The notes under the pieces are model-generated. The model did no database searches, was not told the DNA's origin, and saw nothing but the letters and a program-made list of their open reading frames with translations. 32,557 nt of DNA from a virus: positions 1 to 32,557 of the IMG/VR virus record IMGVR_UViG_3300022749_000029, one strand, 5' to 3'. Position 1 is the stretch's first letter; every line of letters begins with the position of its first letter. Made by a program: the position numbers and the translations under genes. Of this stretch, positions 20,000 through 26,013 are shown one piece after another.

Positions 20000-21450
20000 G
20001 GAACGACCCCGACAACGTCCTCCCGTTCCGCCCGTCCGACGCGCCGGCCGCGCCGCCGCATAACATCGAGGTCGAGCAGGCGCTGATCGGCATCCTGATG
20101 CAGAAGCCGGATCACGTGCCGGCCGTCGCGCAGCTCGTCCGCCCAGAGCACTTCTACTTCGCCGACCACCAGGAGGTGTTCGCGATCATCGAGGCGCTCG
20201 TGGCAGCTGGCAATTCGCCGACGCCGATGGCGGTGAAGGGCTACCTGCAGCGGCCGAACATCGGCGATCGAGCGGCCATCCTCTACCTTACCGCTTGCAC
20301 GGCGGACCTGCTGAACTGGGACGCCGCCGGCCATGCGCAGATCGTGCGTGACCTCGCATCCCGCCGGGCCTTGATCGAGATCGCCGACGCGTTGGCCGAG
20401 AAGGCGCGCACGTCCATCCCGGGTACGCTGGCGCAGGGGATCATCGACGAGACCGAGCAGGCGCTGCTCGACGTCCGCGCGATCATTCCTCAGGCGCATC
20501 TGGCCGGCCAGACCGCCGAGCAGGGCACCGCCTGGATGCTGGAGCGGATCGCTGGGCTTCGGTCCGGTCTGCTCGAATCCACCGCGGTGAGCTCCGGCAT
20601 TCCCGACCTCGACCGCGTCACAAGCGGCGGCTTCCAGCGGGGCCAACTGTACCTGCTGTCCGCGCGCCCCGGCATGGGCAAGACGGTCGCCCTGACCTCG
20701 CTCTCTCGCCTCGCGGCCCGGGATGCCGGCGTGCTCGTGTTTCAGTGCGAGGTGACCCGGGACCAGCAATGGGCCCGGTATCTCGCCGACCTCTCCTACG
20801 TCCACAACCGGCCGCTGACGTTCGGCAAGATCATGGCCGGCGCCGATCTCGACGACGAGGAGGTCTGGCGCTTGGAAGACGCGGCCAAGCGGCTCGACCG
20901 GTTGTATCTCAAGGTCGAGTGCGAGCCCTCGATCAGCGTCGCGCAGATCACGTTCGGGGTGAAGCAGGAGAAGCGGCGCCTGGAGAAGCTCGGCGTCCGC
21001 CTCGGCGTCGTGTTCATCGACTACCTGAAATACATCAAGGCGTCGGACCGCTATCAGGGCAACCGCGTCCTGGAGATCGGCGAGATCTCAGGCTCGCTGA
21101 AGCAGCTGGCGAAGGCCGAGGACATCTGCATCGTCCTGCTGACACAGCTCAATCGCCAGGTCGAGGCCGAGGGCCGTACCGATCGCCGCCCCGGCCTCGC
21201 AGACCTCCGGGACTCGGGCGAGCTGGAGCAGGACGCCGACACGGTGATCTTCCTCTACCGCGAGGCCTACTACCTCGAGAAGAAGTTCAAGGCGACCGGC
21301 GACGCTGAGATCGGCACCCGTCTGATCGAGCGCCAGAACAGCCTCGAGATGATCCTCGGCAAGAACCGCTCCGGCCCGACAACGACCCTGGATCTATGGG
21401 TCGACGTGGCCTCCTCCAAGATCGCTCCAACCACGCAGGGGCTCGCCTGA
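19996..21450 (+). CDS. dnaB: DnaB-type replicative helicase
   Basis: The protein has 484 residues. It has an N-terminal DnaB domain (NIEVEQALIGILMQKPDHVP at about 23-42) and a RecA-like ATPase with Walker A SARPGMGKT (222-230). Walker B-like VVFIDYLKYI, sensor LTQLNRQVE and LADLRDSGELEQDADTVIFL follow. It is full length. It unwinds DNA at the phage fork and is encoded immediately before the initiator gene, as helicase and initiator are paired in many phages. Carrying its own helicase removes the need to recruit host DnaB. Confidence 0.92.
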   Translation: MRNDPDNVLPFRPSDAPAAPPHNIEVEQALIGILMQKPDHVPAVAQLVRPEHFYFADHQEVFAIIEALVAAGNSPTPMAVKGYLQRPNIGDRAAILYLTACTADLLNWDAAGHAQIVRDLASRRALIEIADALAEKARTSIPGTLAQGIIDETEQALLDVRAIIPQAHLAGQTAEQGTAWMLERIAGLRSGLLESTAVSSGIPDLDRVTSGGFQRGQLYLLSARPGMGKTVALTSLSRLAARDAGVLVFQCEVTRDQQWARYLADLSYVHNRPLTFGKIMAGADLDDEEVWRLEDAAKRLDRLYLKVECEPSISVAQITFGVKQEKRRLEKLGVRLGVVFIDYLKYIKASDRYQGNRVLEIGEISGSLKQLAKAEDICIVLLTQLNRQVEAEGRTDRRPGLADLRDSGELEQDADTVIFLYREAYYLEKKFKATGDAEIGTRLIERQNSLEMILGKNRSGPTTTLDLWVDVASSKIAPTTQGLA

Positions 21451-22412
21451 TGGCCCGTATCCGCACGATCAAACCCGAGTTCTGGACATCGGAACAGGTG
21501 ATGGAGTGTTCCGCGAATGCTCGCTTGCTGTTCATCGGGCTCTGGAACTTCTGCGACGACGTTGGCCGGATGGCGATGTCGCCGAAGCGGATCAAGGCGC
21601 AGATCCTCCCGTCGGACGACGTTACGTCTTCTGACGTTCTTGGAATGCTCCAGGAATTATCTGCGAATGGCCTAATTCGGTTCTATACAGTTGATGGGAA
21701 AGACTATTTGGCCGTAACCGGCTGGCAGCATCAGCGTATCGACAAGCCGCAAAAGCCACTTACACCCGATCCGCCCGACCCCCATTCGCCGAACGATCCT
21801 GGAAGATTCAGCGCTGGAAGGGAAAAGGAAAAGGATAGGAAGGGAGATAAAACCGGCGGCGGCGGCTCACCCCCGCGCGAGCCCTTGCGCGAGGCCCCGA
21901 CCCGCCACCAGTCCGCAGCGGCCCCGGCGGAAGCAGGCGCCGCCGCCGCGCCGCCTACCGATCGCGAAACCTACGATCGCATCGAGCGTCGATGCCGGGC
22001 CTTGCTGCCAACCGACTGGGTGAATGACGCCTACGCCGGGCCGATGGTGAAGCTGGTGGCTGACGGCGCGGACCTCGAACGGGAGGTCGCCCCGGCCGTG
22101 CTCGATATCGTCGTCGGTCGTCGCTCACCGATCCGGACATGGGCACTGCTCGCCAACGCGGTCGCAGAACGGATCGCGGCACAGCGGAAGGTTCGGGTCG
22201 CAGATGGCCTCTCGGCCATACCGGCCGCACCAGTCGCCGAGGAGGACAAGATCGACCTCGGGTCGCCCTTCGGTCGCTGGCCGGAGACGGCGCTCCGTGC
22301 CGCAGTCGCCAAGCACCGCGAGATGGGTGGTTGGGTCGACCACGTGTTCGGGCCACCGCCCGGCCAGCCCGGATGCCGAATCCCGCCCCGCCTCTTGCTC
22401 GAGGCTGCGTGA
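21450..22412 (+). CDS. O/DnaD-like replication initiation protein
   Basis: The protein has 320 residues, with ATG overlapping the helicase stop. The N-terminus MARIRTIKPEFWTSEQVMEC and NARLLFIGLWNFCDDVGRMA are the hallmark of phage replication proteins with a DnaD/O-type winged helix (about 1-100). A charged linker (about residues 110-170) and a helical C-terminal domain (ETYDRIERRCRALLPTDWVN) follow. It should recognise the phage origin and load the helicase. Bases 21630-21720 and 21816-21852, inside the gene, are AT-rich or purine-only, like an internal lambda-type origin. Confidence 0.78.
   Translation: MARIRTIKPEFWTSEQVMECSANARLLFIGLWNFCDDVGRMAMSPKRIKAQILPSDDVTSSDVLGMLQELSANGLIRFYTVDGKDYLAVTGWQHQRIDKPQKPLTPDPPDPHSPNDPGRFSAGREKEKDRKGDKTGGGGSPPREPLREAPTRHQSAAAPAEAGAAAAPPTDRETYDRIERRCRALLPTDWVNDAYAGPMVKLVADGADLEREVAPAVLDIVVGRRSPIRTWALLANAVAERIAAQRKVRVADGLSAIPAAPVAEEDKIDLGSPFGRWPETALRAAVAKHREMGGWVDHVFGPPPGQPGCRIPPRLLLEAA
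21616..21852. other. Candidate phage replication origin inside the initiator gene
   Basis: This part of the initiator gene departs from local composition. GACGTT repeats and an inverted ACGTC pair occur at about 21617-21635, an AT-rich stretch runs to about 21715, and a 37-base purine run with only two T residues lies at 21816-21852 over the protein's linker. In lambda the origin lies in the O gene linker. I see no clean iteron set, so this is an inference. Confidence 0.35.
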
Positions 22413-22993
22413 TGGGCCGCCCGGCAACTCGCCCCGCGCCGAAGTCGGGAATTGCGCTGCGCTACCAGCGGCAGCTTCGAGAGGCGGCAGCGGCGCTCGC
22501 CGCCCAGGCCGGGCAGTTCCGCGAGATCCGGGCTGTGCAGGCCGGGGCAGTCGAGCCTGCGTCGACACCCCTGTCCGGTGCGGGAGACGGCGCTGCCGAA
22601 TCCGTCATCGGTATACCGATATCGGAACAAGATCAGCGGGTTGAGGTGGCGCCGGAGGCGCGGGTCAAACCCCGAAAAGCCGCCCGGAATATGCACGCCG
22701 CTATGTCGGCTGAGCCGGAGGCCGAGCCCTCAAACGTCCCGGCAAAAATTAGCGTGCCGCCGCTCCAGCCCGGCACTTGGCCGATCGCCGACCTCCGCGA
22801 AGGCCAGTGCCGATTCGCCTGCACGCCGCACGGCGCTCGGCCGGAAGATCACCGGTTCTGCGGCGAGCCGGTCGCTTGGAAGGGCGGCAAGCCAACCAGC
22901 TGGTGCCGGGAGCACCTGCCGGTGATCAGCGGCGCGCCAGGCCGATCGCCCGGTGGCGCCAGCGAGGCGGATCTCGAACGGGAGGCACGATGA
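22412..22993 (+). CDS. GcrA-like protein with only the sigma-interacting zinc domain
   Basis: The protein has 193 residues. The C-terminal part (about 121-172) carries [26 protein letters not shown] and [10 protein letters not shown], the Cys...FCG...(Y/W)C.xH pattern of the GcrA C-terminal domain. In Caulobacter that domain binds sigma70, while the N-terminal domain reads methylated GANTC. Here the N-terminus is an unrelated helical, then disordered, region, so DNA-reading is missing. The protein may bridge sigma70 to another DNA binder, or sequester sigma. It is encoded directly before the NusG-like protein and ~850 bases before a cluster of GANTC sites. Confidence 0.68.
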   Translation: MGRPATRPAPKSGIALRYQRQLREAAAALAAQAGQFREIRAVQAGAVEPASTPLSGAGDGAAESVIGIPISEQDQRVEVAPEARVKPRKAARNMHAAMSAEPEAEPSNVPAKISVPPLQPGTWPIADLREGQCRFACTPHGARPEDHRFCGEPVAWKGGKPTSWCREHLPVISGAPGRSPGGASEADLEREAR

Positions 22994-23820
22994 CCAACCG
23001 GCTGACGAAGAAGCAGCGCCAGAAGCTGAAGCGGGAGACCGAGGCCGCCCACAAGCGGTTCATGCGGCGGGGCGAGATCCTGCACGAGGAGCGGGCCGCG
23101 CGCGACGCGGCCGACGCCGCCAAGCCGGCCGAGAGCCCGCGGGAGCGCCACCAGCGGGAGCAGCGCGAAAAGGAGGCTGCACGGATCGAGGCGCGCCGCG
23201 CCGAGCACGCGCTGCCCGAGGGCAAGGTCTGGGCGATGGTCGAGGCCTGCGTCGGCCGGACCGGCGAGCTGTGCGAGAAGCTCCGGAAGGCCGAGATCCC
23301 GTTCTTCCGCCCCCGGGACGAGATCGAGCAGGTCCTGCACTCCGGCCGTGTCCGCCGGGTGCAGGTGGCGCTGTTCGACCGCACGGTGTTCGTGGGCCTG
23401 AAGGAGCGGGGTCAGCTCGAGGAGCTCGCAGCCGCTTACCCCTGGCTGATGGAGCGGCGGGTTTACGGGCCGATTCCGGGCATGCGCCACGACCGGGAAT
23501 GGACCTGGGACGTTGAGCAGGTCGAGCGCCGCGAGGTCGGCCGTGACGAGGACGGCAACCCGGTGATCCTGGCGCGCACCATTCCCGACAGCGAGATGCG
23601 CGAGTTCGCCGACGTGCTGATCGGCGCGGCCCCGCTGTTCGACGTGGATGCGCCCTACGAGATCGGCGAGGCGGTGCGCGTCACCGACGGTAGCTTCGCC
23701 AGCTTCCCCGGCGTGGTCGAGGAGATCGATGCCAGCCGCGGTCGGGTGAAGGTCGCGGTCTCGATCTTCGGTCGAGCCACGCCGGTCGAGCTGGAGTTCG
23801 GACAGGTCGAGCGGCAGTAG
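22990..23820 (+). CDS. NusG-like phage antitermination protein
   Basis: The protein has 276 residues, with GGAGG just before the ATG and an ATGA overlap. Residues 1-75 are a basic, charged helix. Residues 78-160 match the NusG N-terminal domain ([52 protein letters not shown]). Residues 226-275 are a KOW domain ([33 protein letters not shown]). NusG-type proteins ride RNA polymerase and control pausing and termination. As the last early gene, before the late block, it sits where lambda has Q and is the best candidate for the late-gene switch. Confidence 0.78.
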   Translation: MTNRLTKKQRQKLKRETEAAHKRFMRRGEILHEERAARDAADAAKPAESPRERHQREQREKEAARIEARRAEHALPEGKVWAMVEACVGRTGELCEKLRKAEIPFFRPRDEIEQVLHSGRVRRVQVALFDRTVFVGLKERGQLEELAAAYPWLMERRVYGPIPGMRHDREWTWDVEQVERREVGRDEDGNPVILARTIPDSEMREFADVLIGAAPLFDVDAPYEIGEAVRVTDGSFASFPGVVEEIDASRGRVKVAVSIFGRATPVELEFGQVERQ

Positions 23821-23830
23821 AAGTTTTCCA

Positions 23831-23862
23831 CAGACCCGGTTTGACTCCGGGAATCGGGTCTG
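23831..23862 (+). promoter_or_regulatory. Two mutually exclusive inverted repeats after the NusG-like gene
   Basis: CAGACCCG (23831-23838) can pair with CGGGTCTG (23855-23862). CCCGG (23835-23839) can instead pair with CCGGG (23847-23851). The two share bases, so only one can form. There is no T-run. It could be an antitermination or pausing element, or dyads for a DNA-binding protein over the candidate late promoter. Confidence 0.45.
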
Positions 23863-23869
23863 AATCTAT
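23841..23869 (+). promoter_or_regulatory. Candidate late promoter with three GANTC sites
   Basis: TTGACT at 23841-23846 is a good -35 box, with a weak -10 in the region 23862-23869. GANTC occurs at 23843-23847 (in the -35 box), 23851-23855 (spacer) and 23862-23866 (-10 region). GcrA-activated promoters of Caulobacter have CcrM GANTC sites in just these places. The promoter call is inference; the three sites are plain to see. Confidence 0.5.
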
Positions 23870-23946
23870 GGCCCCGCACCACGCGGTGCCGGACGACCGC
23901 CCCTTGTACTCCCCGTTTTCGGGTCGAAGGATGAGCAGGCGGCCCG

Positions 23947-23972
23947 GAGGGAGGTTTCGGACCCCCTCTTTG
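23947..23972 (+). terminator. Terminator-like hairpin upstream of the late genes
   Basis: GAGGGAGGT (23947-23955) pairs with ACCCCCTC (23961-23968) with one bulged A, a TTCGG loop and a following TTTGCT. It lies about 75-95 bases beyond the candidate late promoter, comparable to lambda tR', where paused polymerase is released by Q. Confidence 0.5.
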
Positions 23973-24009
23973 CTACGAATCTGCCCCCAGTCACGATGCC
24001 GAGGCTGCG

Positions 24010-24120
24010 ATGCCCGATCCCCGCCTCATCGCCTACGCCAACCTCTGCCACGCCGTCATGACCGCAGGCTTCGTGCTGTGGCTCGATCTGGTGGGTGAGA
24101 TGCTGATGGGGCGGCGGTGA
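24010..24120 (+). CDS. Possible tiny hydrophobic protein
   Basis: A 36-residue ORF, MPDPRLIAYANLCHAVMTAG then FVLWLDLVGEMLMGRR. It has one amphipathic to hydrophobic helix and good third-position GC. No strong ribosome binding site is seen. It would be the first gene of the late transcript. Confidence 0.35.
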   Translation: MPDPRLIAYANLCHAVMTAGFVLWLDLVGEMLMGRR

Positions 24121-24127
24121 TGGGCGG

Positions 24128-24418
24128 CTATTGCTGCCCTGAGGTGGGCGGCATCGCTGCCATCAGAAGCTGATCGATAGTGTCGCGGAGGCTGGTCATC
24201 GCTCGCAGGCTGCCCCGCAGGTGAGCCGTGATCACGTGTTCGGCTGAAATCGTCCCATCGTCATTGGTCTGCGCGAAGACTTGCGCAGCTATTGTCAAAC
24301 GACCGACGCCGTCCATGGTGCCAAAGAACGGAACCTCATCGAAGCTGATGATGGGAGCGTGATCGGCTTCGACGAAGCTGATCTTCGGCTTCGGGGTGGT
24401 AGCGGCTGGCTTCGACAT
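24128..24418 (-). CDS. Possible moron gene on the opposite strand
   Basis: The protein has 96 residues, MSKPAATTPKPKISFVEADH, then APIISFDEVPFFGTMDGVGR and LTIAAQVFAQTNDDGTISAE. It reads as a coherent beta-rich soluble protein with a lower-GC composition than the neighbouring phage genes. It is the only minus-strand gene between the early and late blocks and has its own intergenic start region. Such inserted, opposite-strand genes (morons) are often expressed in the lysogen. I recognise no family. Confidence 0.6.
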   Translation of the reverse strand: MSKPAATTPKPKISFVEADHAPIISFDEVPFFGTMDGVGRLTIAAQVFAQTNDDGTISAEHVITAHLRGSLRAMTSLRDTIDQLLMAAMPPTSGQQ

Positions 24419-24508
24419 GGAAGTACCTCGTCATGCTCGCGGGCATAATGCGGTGCGCTTTGTGGCGGTCGAAGGGCGTTCGGTTCAGGGCTTGCAGCGG
24501 ACGGTGCC

Positions 24509-25108
24509 GTGCCCGTTAGCTTCGACATGCGGGAGTTCGAGCGGGCTGCCTCTGGCATCGGTGCCCTGCAGGATCAGATCCCATTCGCGCTGAGCCAGTC
24601 GCTGAATGATGGCGTCGATGCGGCTCGCGACTACCTGATCACGCACACGTGGCCAGCGCACGTTTCGGTCCGCGATGCGAACTTCATGAAGGCGTCGCTG
24701 ACCACTAAGGGCTCTAGGGCGACGAAGAAGAACTTACGCGTCGAGCTTTACGACAAGCTTGGACGCGGCCACCTGAAGCTCCACGAGACCGGTGGCACGA
24801 AGCGACCGAGCAAGTCGAAGATCGCGATCCCTGATCGCAAGCTCCTCGATAGGCGCACCGCGCGGGGTGTCCCCAAAGGCACGCGACCGGGCAAGGCCCC
24901 GAACACCTTCCGCAAGGGCGACGTGATCTACCAGGTCACGGGCGGCAAGAAGAACCGGAAGCTGAAGCTGCTCTACACGCTGAAGGCCAGCGCACCGATC
25001 AAGGGCGTCGTGCCTTTCCATGCGGACTTCGACGCAGTCATGCGCCGCGAGGTGGCGCGGTCATTCCCGAACCGGATCCGGGCGGCAATGGCGTCGAGGC
25101 GGCGATGA
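24509..25108 (+). CDS. Phage tail-completion or neck-like protein
   Basis: The protein has 199 residues from GTG at 24509 (ATG at 24527 is an alternative). It is basic: DQIPFALSQSLNDGVDAARD, LKLHETGGTKRPSKSKIAIP, VIYQVTGGKKNRKLKLLYTL and VVPFHADFDAVMRREVARSF. The order matches a family of alphaproteobacterial phage proteins that look like minor tail or head-tail closure proteins (compare lambda Z). It is unusual that it lies before the terminase genes, apart from the tail block. GC is lower than in the terminase genes, so it may have moved. Confidence 0.55.
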   Translation: MPVSFDMREFERAASGIGALQDQIPFALSQSLNDGVDAARDYLITHTWPAHVSVRDANFMKASLTTKGSRATKKNLRVELYDKLGRGHLKLHETGGTKRPSKSKIAIPDRKLLDRRTARGVPKGTRPGKAPNTFRKGDVIYQVTGGKKNRKLKLLYTLKASAPIKGVVPFHADFDAVMRREVARSFPNRIRAAMASRRR

Positions 25109-25305
25109 GCCTGTACGACGAGACGCTCGAACGCCTGATGGCTATGGCCGATGCCCTGGCCGTGAAGGGCTACGACAAAGACTGGCTCTGCCTTGATGGC
25201 GATGAAGCACATGCGGCGCGCCTCGACCTCGAAGCGCTTCAGCACGCGATCGCCATGATGAAGGATGAGCGGCGGCTGCATAGGAAGGCCGTACAGGCTA
25301 CCTGA
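25105..25305 (+). CDS. Small hypothetical protein
   Basis: The protein has 66 residues, overlapping the preceding stop (ATGA). MSLYDETLERLMAMADALAV is followed by an acidic stretch and LEALQHAIAMMKDERRLHRK. It is soluble and helical. It is coupled to the tail-like gene; function is unknown. Confidence 0.6.
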   Translation: MSLYDETLERLMAMADALAVKGYDKDWLCLDGDEAHAARLDLEALQHAIAMMKDERRLHRKAVQAT

Positions 25306-25325
25306 GCGCCGAGGCTGGGTTGCGA

Positions 25326-25357
25326 GGCAGGGAGGGCCCACGGCCCTCCAGCCTGCC
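25326..25357. promoter_or_regulatory. GC-rich hairpin upstream of terminase: terminator or packaging site
   Basis: GGAGGGCC (25331-25338) and GGCCCTCC (25342-25349) form an 8-bp perfect stem with a CAC loop. It is extended by GGCAG/CTGCC across a 3-base bulge. It lies in the only sizeable gap (25306-25479) before the small terminase gene, where cos or pac sites usually lie. There is no T-run. A smaller inverted repeat with GGGG/CCCC arms is near 25405-25420. Confidence 0.4.
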
Positions 25358-25479
25358 CCCGGCCCCACGAGGAGGGTGCTCAGTTCCTCGGGTCCTTCCA
25401 CGGGGGTACCACCCCAGAGGTAACGCGCGAGGCTCGGGCCTTTCCCAGCGATGAAACAGCGTAAGGGGACGTCAGCAGC

Positions 25480-26013
25480 ATGGCGACGGTAGGCCAAGCG
25501 GCGGCCCATGTGTTCCTTGCAGAGCGGAACTTCTACGAGCTGCTCGACCGCGGCGTCGTCGAACGGCAGCCCGCCGGCGAGTATGACCTCGACATCGTTC
25601 GCGAGGAGGTGATCCGGCAGCTCCGGGCGGCCGCATCTGGCCGCGAGAAGAAGCCCGGCGCGCTGGACGGCGAGTTCGAGAAGGCCCGCAAGGACAAGGA
25701 ACTGGCGGATCGCACCGCGCTGCAGAACGCGGTCACGCGCGGCGAGCTCGTCGCGATCGAGGAAGTCGGGAAGCAGGTCGAGCGCGAGTACGCTGTGGTG
25801 CGCGAACGCCTCCTGGGCATCGCCGGCAAACTCGGCTCGGACCTGACGCCGAAGCAGGTCGCGCGCATCGAGGCTGAGATCCGCGACGCCCTGGAAGAGT
25901 TGCATGACCCAGGCGACATCGCACGACGGCTCCCTCAGCCTGACGACGAGGCTGGCGAGGGCGAGGACGATTTTGAGGCCGCCGCCCCGGCTCGACCTGG
26001 TCGAGTGGGCTGA
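25480..26013 (+). CDS. Terminase small subunit, lambda Nu1 type
   Basis: The protein has 177 residues. An N-terminal winged-helix part (VGQAAAHVFLAERNFYELLD, then RGVVERQPAGEYDLDIVREE) is typical of Nu1. A coiled-coil region (EKARKDKELADRTALQNAVT) and an acidic tail follow. It binds the packaging site and the large subunit. Its 3' end overlaps the large subunit gene by 110 bases. Confidence 0.85.
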   Translation: MATVGQAAAHVFLAERNFYELLDRGVVERQPAGEYDLDIVREEVIRQLRAAASGREKKPGALDGEFEKARKDKELADRTALQNAVTRGELVAIEEVGKQVEREYAVVRERLLGIAGKLGSDLTPKQVARIEAEIRDALEELHDPGDIARRLPQPDDEAGEGEDDFEAAAPARPGRVG

